Assembly: GCF_041725775.1 (NCBI RefSeq)
Contig: NZ_JBEUEL010000044.1
Span: 1 to 18,396 of the forward strand
Source of the DNA: Pueribacillus sp041725775
GTDB taxonomy: Bacteria > Bacillota > Bacilli > Bacillales > UBA6769
Length of the DNA: 18,396 bases
Direction of reading: 5' to 3'
Part shown: positions 11,880 through 18,396 of the stretch, piece by piece
How positions within the stretch are numbered: position 1 is the stretch's first letter
Layout of the letters: each line of letters begins with the position of its first letter
Notes under the pieces: model-generated
Databases searched by the model: none
Told to the model about the DNA's origin: nothing
What the model saw: only the letters and a program-made list of their open reading frames with translations
Position numbers and translations under genes: made by a program

Positions 11880-14141
11880 TCATGTACTAGCGTTTACCAA
11901 TTGTTGAAGTTTTAGTGTAAGCAGGGAGTTCCTTTCGTCTTGCATTTTGTTTTCCACAGCGTAAGAAAAAGCTGATTTCTCACCGCACATAAGTAAAAAT
12001 CGTTTACTGCGAGTCACAGCTGTGTATACTAAATTTCTTTTGAGCATCCGATAGTAACTGTTAACAATTGGCAAAATTACAATCGGATATTCACTTCCTT
12101 GAGATTTATGAATCGAGCAACAATAAGCTAATGTTAAAGAGTGGAGTGTGTTTCTCGTATAGACAACGTCTTTTCCATCGAATGTGACGACAATTTGATC
12201 TTCTTTTTCTTCTGTTTCTTTAGCGAAAAAAATTGCAGAAATTACCCCGATATCCCCGTTAAATACTTGATTCTCCGAATCATTTACGAGCTGCAACACT
12301 TTATCACCTGTACGAAAGATCGTGTCACGATACTCAAATTCTCGTTTTTGCTCATGTTTCGGGTTGAATAAATTTTGTAAGTGTATATTTATATTTTCAA
12401 CACCAGCTTTTCCTTTATACATTGGGGCCAACACCTGAATGTCATGAACCGTATACCCTTTTTGAACGGCGAGCATACAGATCTGTTCTACGACGTCAAC
12501 AACTTCATCCGTTTGACATGGAAAGAAGCGGCGATCTTCTGTTGCATCACTAAAATTATTTGGTAGTATCCCTCTCTTAATGGAGTGAGCGAGCTCTATA
12601 ATCGAAGAACCTTCTGCTTGGCGATAAACGTTAGATAACTTCACCGTCGGCATTAGGTTCGCATCGAGCAAATCTTTCAACACTTGACCAGGCTGCACAG
12701 ACGGAAGTTGATCCTCATCACCAACTAAAACGACTTGCATGCCTTTTGGGAGAGATTTGAACAACTGGTTTGCAAGCCAAATATCGACCATCGACACTTC
12801 ATCGACGATGAGCAATTTACCTTCAATCGGATTATCGTCATCATGTTCAAACCACTCGCCTTTCCATCCGAGTAAACGGTGAATCGTACATGCAGGTAAA
12901 TCCGTCGCTTCACTCATACGTTTTGCCGCACGTCCTGTCGGGGCAGCAAGAATAAAAGGAAACGGTTCATCTTGTTTGTAAGCTCCGAGTTCAAGTGGCA
13001 AACCATTCAATTCGGAATACAATTCTACAATACCTTGAATAATTGTCGTTTTTCCTGTACCCGGTCCACCCGTTAACAACATTAACGGTGATGATAAAGC
13101 CGTTTTAATTGCTTCACGCTGAGAGTCTGCATACTCAATATTTAACTTTCGTTCGATCTTCGCTAACGCCGTTGAAAACTCATCATCGGAAAACGTGGCT
13201 ACCATCTCTTTACTTTGTAGCAAACGTTTAATGCTAGTCGCCAAGCCTTTTTCAGCGTAATATAAAGACGGTAAGTACACTCTTTCTTTATCTAATACGA
13301 GCCGTTCTTCTTCATCAAGATGAATACATTCATGGGCAATCATACTTTCTTCAATTGTCGTTTCACCGTCAAGCAATTCCTTTACAGTTTTAACAAATGG
13401 TTCAAAATCTAAATAAACGTGACCATTTTGCATCGACTGCTCTGTTAACACGAACAAGGCACCCGCCCGAATTCTTTCCGGGTGGCTACCTTTAATTCCT
13501 CGTACAGCACCGAGTTCATCGGCCCGCTTAAAACCAATTCCTTCTACATCATAAACGAGTTGGTACGGATTTTCTTTAATCATCTCGATCGTTTCTTCTT
13601 TGTATACTTGATAAATACGCATTGACAGTTTAGGACCGAAACCACACTCAGATAGAAAAATCATAATTTTGTCTAGACCTTCGTGCTCTTTTAAAGACTC
13701 ATACAATTTTTTTGCGACGTCTTCACGTAAATTTGGAACTTTCGAAAGGATCGTTTCATCGTTGACAATCTTCGAAATTGCTCGTTCACCTAACGTATCT
13801 ACAATCGCTTTAGCCGTTTTCTTTCCAATCCCTTCAAACAAGTCACTCGATAAATATTGAATAACGCCTGACTTTGTTTGTGGAAGCTCACGCTTATGTC
13901 TCGTCACATTATATTGCTTGCCATATTTCGGATGCTGAACGAACTGTCCATAAAAAAAGTACGTTTCTTGCTCGTACATTTTTGCCATATATCCTGTAAT
14001 AATGACGTCTTTTTCAGTATAATCCTCATTCGTTTCTTGAACGCGAATGCGCGCGACTGTATATAAATTTTCTTCGTTATGAAATATATATCGAATGAGT
14101 GAACCTTTAATATACGTTTCGTTATCTGTGACGTGTTCCAT
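11880..14141 (-). CDS. recD2: ATP-dependent 5'-3' DNA helicase RecD2 (YrrC)
   Basis: A 753-residue superfamily 1B helicase of the RecD2 type, found in bacteria that use AddAB rather than RecBCD and linked to replication-fork maintenance and repair. The N-terminal region has an OB-like part, then helix-hairpin-helix repeats (DLFEGIGKKTAKAIVD near 100-115; CGFGPKL; VEGIGFKRAD near 199-208). The motor core has Walker A GGPGTGKTT (358-366), motif Ia APTGRAAKR, Walker B IVDEVSMVD (445-453), motif III VLVGDEDQLPSVQPG, SH3-like insertion and C-terminal motifs LAYCCSIHKSQGSE and VYTAVTRSK. The chain is slightly shorter than B. subtilis YrrC at the C-terminus. The ATG follows the TPR gene's TAA by one base, with GGAGAA 8 nt upstream. 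Confidence 0.96.
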   Translation of the reverse strand: MEHVTDNETYIKGSLIRYIFHNEENLYTVARIRVQETNEDYTEKDVIITGYMAKMYEQETYFFYGQFVQHPKYGKQYNVTRHKRELPQTKSGVIQYLSSDLFEGIGKKTAKAIVDTLGERAISKIVNDETILSKVPNLREDVAKKLYESLKEHEGLDKIMIFLSECGFGPKLSMRIYQVYKEETIEMIKENPYQLVYDVEGIGFKRADELGAVRGIKGSHPERIRAGALFVLTEQSMQNGHVYLDFEPFVKTVKELLDGETTIEESMIAHECIHLDEEERLVLDKERVYLPSLYYAEKGLATSIKRLLQSKEMVATFSDDEFSTALAKIERKLNIEYADSQREAIKTALSSPLMLLTGGPGTGKTTIIQGIVELYSELNGLPLELGAYKQDEPFPFILAAPTGRAAKRMSEATDLPACTIHRLLGWKGEWFEHDDDNPIEGKLLIVDEVSMVDIWLANQLFKSLPKGMQVVLVGDEDQLPSVQPGQVLKDLLDANLMPTVKLSNVYRQAEGSSIIELAHSIKRGILPNNFSDATEDRRFFPCQTDEVVDVVEQICMLAVQKGYTVHDIQVLAPMYKGKAGVENINIHLQNLFNPKHEQKREFEYRDTIFRTGDKVLQLVNDSENQVFNGDIGVISAIFFAKETEEKEDQIVVTFDGKDVVYTRNTLHSLTLAYCCSIHKSQGSEYPIVILPIVNSYYRMLKRNLVYTAVTRSKRFLLMCGEKSAFSYAVENKMQDERNSLLTLKLQQLVNAST

Positions 14142-14142
14142 A

Positions 14143-14817
14143 TTAATCGTTCTCCGTAGCTCTTGACAGCTTGTCTTTAATCAATTTTTTGCCATTCGCT
14201 GCGAGAAGGTGATTTGCCTGTAAAGAAAGTGCTTTTTCAAACATGTCCAACGCTTTTTTATCCTTATCTTTATACGTAAAAGCTACACCTAAGTTGTAAT
14301 AAATATCCGGATTTTTTTCGTCGAGCTTTTGTGCCGCATCAAACTGTTCAATCGCTTCATCAACTTGTTCTAAAAACGCCAAACTTAAGCCGTATTGAAA
14401 ACGTGCTTCTGCATCTCTAGGATCGAGTTCAACGACACGCTGAAAATACGGAAGAGCGTAGAGGACTTCACCTTTCTGGTAATGAACCATGCCGAGCATG
14501 AAGTATACATCTTTGTCCTCAATTCCGTGCTTTAAAGCGTGTTGAAACATTGTTTTCGCTTCATCATATTGACTTAGCTTATAATATGCATTCGCAGCAC
14601 CGTAATAAGCTGTCGCGACGGTATCATCTAATTCAAGTGCTCGATTGTAAAAATTAAGCGCTTTTTCAACATCACCGATTATAGAGAGCAAATCAGCGAA
14701 ATGAATATATGATATCGGTTCTTGCGGATTTTCATCAATCGCTTGTTGAAAATATTTTGCCGCTTCTTCATAATCCCCTTTTTGAAGCAATTGAATCCCC
14801 TTTGCGTTGTTATCCAT
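14143..14817 (-). CDS. yrrB: Tetratricopeptide-repeat protein (YrrB-like)
   Basis: A 224-residue protein made almost entirely of about six TPR units of 34 residues, beginning near residues 3, 37, 71, 104, 138 and 172 (for example DYEEAAKYFQQAIDENPQEP, VEKALNFYNRALELDD, KKALDMFEKALSLQANH). TPR arrays hold partner proteins; the partner here is unknown. The closest relative by position is B. subtilis YrrB, which lies in the same place between mnmA and recD2. No signal peptide or membrane segment, so cytosolic. A GAGGTGGAG site precedes the ATG. It lies 26 nt after mnmA and 1 nt before recD2 in one operon, which hints at a link with tRNA modification or DNA repair but does not prove one. Confidence 0.92.
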   Translation of the reverse strand: MDNNAKGIQLLQKGDYEEAAKYFQQAIDENPQEPISYIHFADLLSIIGDVEKALNFYNRALELDDTVATAYYGAANAYYKLSQYDEAKTMFQHALKHGIEDKDVYFMLGMVHYQKGEVLYALPYFQRVVELDPRDAEARFQYGLSLAFLEQVDEAIEQFDAAQKLDEKNPDIYYNLGVAFTYKDKDKKALDMFEKALSLQANHLLAANGKKLIKDKLSRATEND

Positions 14818-14843
14818 ACATTCTCCACCTCAAACATGGTTCA

Positions 14844-15941
14844 TTACACGTAAGCTAGCTTTTTTCCATCTTTATATACTTCATCAATTGTGCCTCCGCC
14901 AAGACAGACATCGCCATCATAAAAAACAACGGATTGTCCAGGAGTGATCGCTCGTTCGCGCTCTTTAAATATTACGCGATATTCATTATTATTGATCCGT
15001 TCAACCGTAACATCACGATCGGGCTGACGGTAGCGAAATTTTGCTGTGCACGAAAAAACGTTCTCATCCGGCGGATTAATAAAGTTTACATTAACCGCTT
15101 TTAACGCATCCGAATAAAGGGCGTTGTGATGAAAACCTTGACAGACATATAATATGTTTTCCTCAACGTTTTTTCCGCATACAAACCACGGTTCACCAGC
15201 GCCGCCAATACCGAGACCGTGCCGTTGACCAATCGTATAGTACATGAGCCCGTCATGCGTACCCTTCACTTCACCGTCCAACGTTTGCATTTCACCAGGC
15301 TGAGCTGGTAAATACGTGCTTAAAAATTCTTTGAAATCTCGTTCGCCAATAAAACATATTCCTGTACTATCTTTCTTTGTCGCTGTTGCAAGTCCAGCTT
15401 CGGCAGCCATTTTTCGTACGTCTGATTTTTCGATCTCACCTAACGGAAACAATACTTGCTCAAGTTGTTCACTCGAAAGCTGATTCAAAAAATACGTTTG
15501 ATCTTTATTTTCATCAACACCGCGCAATAGTTCAACGCGCCCACTTGTTTTAGATAAACGCGCGTAATGCCCTGTCGCTACATAATCCGCCCCGACATTG
15601 AATGCATGTTCTAAAAATGCTTTAAACTTAATTTCTTTGTTGCACATGACGTCAGGGTTAGGCGTCCGACCCGCTTCATATTCTTCTAAAAAATACGCAA
15701 ATACTTTATCCCAATACAGCTTTTCAAAATTGACAGCAAAATATGGAATCCCAATTTGATTGCATACTTTTATTACGTCATTGTAATCTTCTGTCGCTGT
15801 ACAAACACCATTTTCATCAGTATCATCCCAGTTTTTCATAAAAATTCCTATGACCTCATAACCCATTTCCTTTAGTCTCAAAGCTGCAACGGATGAATCA
15901 ACACCGCCAGACATACCGACAACGACTCTTTCTTTTGCCAA
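14844..15941 (-). CDS. mnmA: tRNA-specific 2-thiouridylase MnmA
   Basis: Adenylates U34 in tRNA-Lys, -Glu and -Gln and replaces the oxygen with sulfur. The N-type ATP pyrophosphatase loop SGGVDSS is at residues 11-17; the catalytic cysteines are in NPDVMCNKE (Cys100) and STGICFIG (Cys196). Further family blocks are NWDDTDENGVCTATED and the C-terminal beta-barrel with GQSVVFYDGDVCLGGGTI. Length (365) is normal. I place the start at TTG 15941, 8 nt after GGGAGG (15955-15950); upstream in-frame GTG and ATG (15950, 15947) are too close to or inside that site. The cysteine desulfurase gene ends 5 nt upstream. In B. subtilis the matching desulfurase YrvO passes sulfur directly to MnmA, and the same pairing is expected here. 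Confidence 0.97.
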   Translation of the reverse strand: MAKERVVVGMSGGVDSSVAALRLKEMGYEVIGIFMKNWDDTDENGVCTATEDYNDVIKVCNQIGIPYFAVNFEKLYWDKVFAYFLEEYEAGRTPNPDVMCNKEIKFKAFLEHAFNVGADYVATGHYARLSKTSGRVELLRGVDENKDQTYFLNQLSSEQLEQVLFPLGEIEKSDVRKMAAEAGLATATKKDSTGICFIGERDFKEFLSTYLPAQPGEMQTLDGEVKGTHDGLMYYTIGQRHGLGIGGAGEPWFVCGKNVEENILYVCQGFHHNALYSDALKAVNVNFINPPDENVFSCTAKFRYRQPDRDVTVERINNNEYRVIFKERERAITPGQSVVFYDGDVCLGGGTIDEVYKDGKKLAYV

Positions 15942-15946
15942 TATCA

Positions 15947-17089
15947 TCACCTCCCTGTTATTCGCTTAACCGCATGAATCGTTTCGAACGCAGCTTTTTC
16001 AATGTCTTCCATTGTGGTTCCTAATCCAAAACTAAATCGAATCGCAGACTTCCCTCGCTCTTTATTAGAATACATAGCTCCAAGGACGTGCGAAGGCTCA
16101 AGAGAGCCAGCTGTGCAAGCAGACCCGCTAGAAACAGCGACGCCAGCTAAGTCGAGACTAACGAGCAAAGCTTCGGCTGTCGTATTTGGAAAACTAACAT
16201 TTAAAATATGCGGGAGCACATTTTCCCTATCGCCATTCACACGAAATGAAATCTCATGTTCATCAAATAAATCTAGCATTTTTTTTCGAAAACGCACATA
16301 TTCATCCCATCTTGTTTCCATCGTTTGCTGAATCATGTCAACCGCCGTTTGAAATCCAACAATACCAGCGACATTTTCAGTTCCAGCTCGTCCCTGTTGT
16401 TCTTGCTTCCCACCGTATAATAGCGGGGTTAGTTGAACCCCTTCTTTCACATACAGAAAACCGATTCCCTTCGGTCCATTGATTTTATGCGCTGATGTTG
16501 AAAGAAGATCGACTCCGAGCTCTTGGACATTCATTTGAATCATTCCATAAGCTTGTACCGCATCAGAGTGAAATAAAATCGAAGTGTCGTTTAATAATGC
16601 ACCGATTTCCGCTATCGGTTGGATTGTTCCTACCTCATTATTTCCAAACATGATCGACACGAGAACCGTATCATCACGAAGTGCCGCTTTGACATCGTCT
16701 ACTTGGATTACACCATTTTCTCCAACTGGAACGTATGAAATTTCAAAGCCCATCGATTCTAAAAACTTACAAGAATGCAAAACAGCATGATGTTCAATTG
16801 AGCTCGTGACGATATGCCGACCTGCTTCTTTATGGCGTAAAGCTGTACCGACAATCGCTAAATTGTCCGCTTCCGTGCCTCCACTCGTAAATATGATCTC
16901 GGACTCTTTTGCTCCAATACTTTCTGCAATTTTTCCTCTCGCTAGTTCTAGTTGCTGACGGGCTTCACGACCGAAACGATGAATGCTCGAAGGGTTTCCG
17001 AAACATTGTTTTTCCACTTCAGCCATCGTTTGCATAACCTTTGGATGTATCGGTGACGTTGCAGCATGATCTAAATATACCGCTGACAT
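15947..17089 (-). CDS. yrvO: Cysteine desulfurase, YrvO type (IscS/NifS family)
   Basis: PLP enzyme that takes sulfur from cysteine, leaving alanine, and holds it as a persulfide. The 380-residue chain shows YLDHAATSP at the N-terminus, TSGGTEADN, the His pair in SSIEHHAVLHS, the Asp-Gln of HSDAVQAYG, the PLP lysine in SAHKINGPKG (Lys202), and the persulfide cysteine in SSGSACTAGS (Cys325) within a long loop, as in group I enzymes. The ATG at 17089 has AAGGGG about 5 nt upstream; the frame is open to 17134, but those residues lack family similarity. Direct adjacency to mnmA and absence of iscU or other Fe-S genes point to tRNA thiolation as its job, as known for YrvO. cymR lies 94 bp upstream. 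Confidence 0.96.
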   Translation of the reverse strand: MSAVYLDHAATSPIHPKVMQTMAEVEKQCFGNPSSIHRFGREARQQLELARGKIAESIGAKESEIIFTSGGTEADNLAIVGTALRHKEAGRHIVTSSIEHHAVLHSCKFLESMGFEISYVPVGENGVIQVDDVKAALRDDTVLVSIMFGNNEVGTIQPIAEIGALLNDTSILFHSDAVQAYGMIQMNVQELGVDLLSTSAHKINGPKGIGFLYVKEGVQLTPLLYGGKQEQQGRAGTENVAGIVGFQTAVDMIQQTMETRWDEYVRFRKKMLDLFDEHEISFRVNGDRENVLPHILNVSFPNTTAEALLVSLDLAGVAVSSGSACTAGSLEPSHVLGAMYSNKERGKSAIRFSFGLGTTMEDIEKAAFETIHAVKRITGR

Positions 17090-17183
17090 GTCATCCCCTT
17101 CTTTCTTACTAAACTTTTCAATGAGCCACCACAAGACAAATTATGCTCTAGCAGATGCTAATCAGCCAATATCTAAAAACATT

Positions 17184-17603
17184 CTAAATGTAAAACATAT
17201 ACGGTTCTTGTTCACCTTCATCTTCATAATTAGCTAAATCAGCAATTGTCGTATTGTCAAGTACATCTTTGACCGCATCGCGAATTTTAATCCATAGATC
17301 TCGTTTTGCTGGTTCTTCATCTTCCAAAACTTCAACAGGACTAATCGGACCTTCTAGTACCCGTATCACTTCACCTGCAGTAATTTCTTCTGGATCACGA
17401 GATAAAATATAGCCACCATACGCACCGCGTATACTTTTAACTAAGCCTGAATTCCGAAGCGGTGAAGCAAGTTGTTCTAAATAATGTTCAGATAAATGAT
17501 TATCTTTTGCAATAGACTTGAGTGAAGTCGGCCCTTCACCGTAATTTTTCGCTAACGCCATCATAATCGTGAGGCCGTATCGCCCTTTTGTTGAAATTTT
17601 CAT
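17184..17603 (-). CDS. cymR: Rrf2-family transcriptional regulator CymR
   Basis: A 139-residue Rrf2-type winged-helix regulator. The N-terminal helix-turn-helix region (MKISTKGRYGLTIMMALA ... SIAKDNHLSEHYLEQLASPLRNSGLVKSIRG) and the wing GAYGGYILSRDPEEITAGEVI are typical; length matches B. subtilis CymR (138). The chain contains no cysteine, so it cannot bind an Fe-S cluster as IscR or NsrR do. That agrees with CymR, which represses cysteine and sulfur-uptake genes in complex with CysK. The ATG at 17603 follows GAGAGGTG by 6 nt. Its start lies inside the upstream membrane-protein gene (68-bp overlap). Location upstream of the cysteine desulfurase and mnmA matches B. subtilis. A possible operator is at 18304-18317. 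Confidence 0.93.
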   Translation of the reverse strand: MKISTKGRYGLTIMMALAKNYGEGPTSLKSIAKDNHLSEHYLEQLASPLRNSGLVKSIRGAYGGYILSRDPEEITAGEVIRVLEGPISPVEVLEDEEPAKRDLWIKIRDAVKDVLDNTTIADLANYEDEGEQEPYMFYI

Positions 17604-18228
17604 TTCTTGCACCTCTCACTATCATTTTCTTTATCATGTTTCTAAAAAACGGAAGTGTATATCCTACAACTGGTCCAATCGTTACTGTCACGATAACAGT
17701 ACCGATAAATACTGGACCTCCTAATAACCAACCGATACATAAAACGATAACTTCCATCGCTAAGCGTACATGTTGAACCTTGAATTTTGTTAATTCCGTT
17801 AACGCAAGCATTAAACTATCCCGAGGACCTGCGCCGTGGTCAGAGGATATATATATACCCATACCCATCCCACAAACGATCACACCAACAATGAGCATAA
17901 TTAATTTTCCGACAAAAAAAGCTGGAGTTACGATGATTGGTAAATAAAGAAATAGATCAATAAAAATTCCGACGAATAACATATTTAGAAAAGCGCCAAG
18001 TTTTGGCAAGCGTTTCACTAATAAGGACGATACCGTTAAAATGAAAAAGCCGACGATGATCGACCAGCTTCCAACGGTTAAACCGAATTTAAGCATTAAA
18101 CCGATGTGCAGAACATCCCAAGGTGCAATGCCTAATTCCGCTTTAATTGTTAATGCAATACCGAATGCCATAATCGCGATACCGATAAAAAACGCCGCCC
18201 AGCGTATGACTTGTTCGTATCTATTCAT
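17536..18228 (-). CDS. YitT/YczE-like multi-pass membrane protein
   Basis: A 230-residue hydrophobic protein with about five membrane segments (roughly 8-29, 50-71, 80-100, 106-127, 157-190). Two similar motifs, GIAPWDVL (33-40) and GAGPRDSL (132-139), show an internal duplication typical of the YczE/YitT family. B. subtilis YczE is known to be needed for bacillaene-type polyketide or surfactin-related activity, but most members have no known function. The last 22 residues are basic and polar and overlap cymR by 68 bp in another frame, which is unusual. The ATG follows AAAAGGA by about 9 nt. A promoter at 18277-18305 should drive this gene and the cymR operon. Confidence 0.85.
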   Translation of the reverse strand: MNRYEQVIRWAAFFIGIAIMAFGIALTIKAELGIAPWDVLHIGLMLKFGLTVGSWSIIVGFFILTVSSLLVKRLPKLGAFLNMLFVGIFIDLFLYLPIIVTPAFFVGKLIMLIVGVIVCGMGMGIYISSDHGAGPRDSLMLALTELTKFKVQHVRLAMEVIVLCIGWLLGGPVFIGTVIVTVTIGPVVGYTLPFFRNMIKKMIVRGARNENFNKRAIRPHDYDGVSEKLR

Positions 18229-18276
18229 ACTAAAACGTCCTTTTAATTGTAAAAAATAACAAGCATAATCTTATTA

Positions 18277-18305
18277 ATTATACCACGAAATAAAATCACT
18301 TGCAT
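18277..18305 (-). promoter_or_regulatory. Extended -10 promoter of the membrane protein-cymR operon
   Basis: TATAAT (18282-18277) on the minus strand is preceded by TGG, giving an extended -10 (TGNTATAAT). The -35 at 17 bp is weak (ATGCAA, 18305-18300), which an extended -10 can offset. A palindrome covers the -35 region. Confidence 0.6.
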
Positions 18306-18317
18306 TCCTATGGGAAT
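18304..18317. promoter_or_regulatory. Candidate CymR operator
   Basis: ATTCC-TATG-GGAAT is a perfect 5-bp inverted repeat with a 4-bp centre, lying over the -35 region of the promoter that drives cymR. Position and symmetry suit a dimeric Rrf2 repressor. The assignment to CymR is inferred from adjacency, not from a verified consensus. Confidence 0.4.
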
Positions 18318-18396
18318 TCAGGTATGTGTCAAGTTATTCTCGGTTGTTCTTTTACACCAATATTTTCAGCACTCTATTTTTGTACGCTTTTTAGGC

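Noticed and set aside
16002..16790. Plus-strand open frames opposite the cysteine desulfurase gene
   Set aside because: They are antisense shadows; the minus-strand gene has every family motif.
18327..18332. TTGACA on the minus strand upstream of the cymR operon promoter
   Set aside because: At 16-18 bp spacing there is no acceptable -10 (only AGGAAT-like sequence), while the extended -10 at 18277-18282 is better.

Overview
The window is a compact, A/T-rich chromosomal segment of an endospore-former-type Firmicute, most likely a Bacillaceae member of the alkaliphile/Anaerobacillus kind. The evidence is the gene content and order (cymR, cysteine desulfurase, mnmA, TPR protein, recD2, yrrD, AI-2E-family protein, T-box alaS, ireB/yrzL, ruvX, yrzB, mltG, trmR, greA, yrrS, mtnN), which follows the yrv/yrr region of Bacillus subtilis. 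Other support is strong purine-rich ribosome-binding sites, several GTG/TTG starts and sigma-A type promoters. Genus is inferred, not shown.

Layout. Positions 1-660 hold the end of an unrecognised reading frame, two perfect DnaA boxes and a plus-strand cold-shock gene with a long, foldable 5' leader. Everything else is coded on the minus strand, so the transcription order runs from right to left. (1) 18305-11125: a YitT/YczE-like membrane protein, cymR, cysteine desulfurase, mnmA, a TPR protein, recD2, a PRC-barrel protein and a small zinc-ribbon protein, closed by a strong terminator. (2) 11065-10001: an AI-2E-family membrane protein. (3) 10004-6121: a consensus promoter, an alanine T-box leader, then alaS, ireB and ruvX. 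(4) 6093-5984: a palindromic intergenic repeat. (5) 5835-3570: yrzB, mltG and trmR, with a long inverted repeat between the first two. (6) 3419-797: greA, yrrS, mtnN and luxS.

How the genes work together. CymR is the cysteine-metabolism repressor. The next two genes make a sulfur-relay pair that places 2-thiouridine at tRNA position 34. TrmR acts on the same wobble base (5-methoxyuridine). alaS is controlled by uncharged tRNA-Ala. MtnN and LuxS catalyse two consecutive steps, S-adenosylhomocysteine to S-ribosylhomocysteine to homocysteine plus the AI-2 precursor. RecD2, RuvX and GreA serve DNA and transcription maintenance; MltG acts in peptidoglycan synthesis.

No mobile element with a transposase, no CRISPR array, no rRNA or tRNA gene and no obvious defence system is visible. 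The points most worth a second look are a candidate CymR operator over its own promoter, a two-state leader on the cold-shock gene, a 110-bp palindromic repeat, the mtnN-luxS pairing where B. subtilis has transsulfuration genes, the missing yrrN/yrrO/udk block beside trmR, and several unusual start or overlap arrangements.
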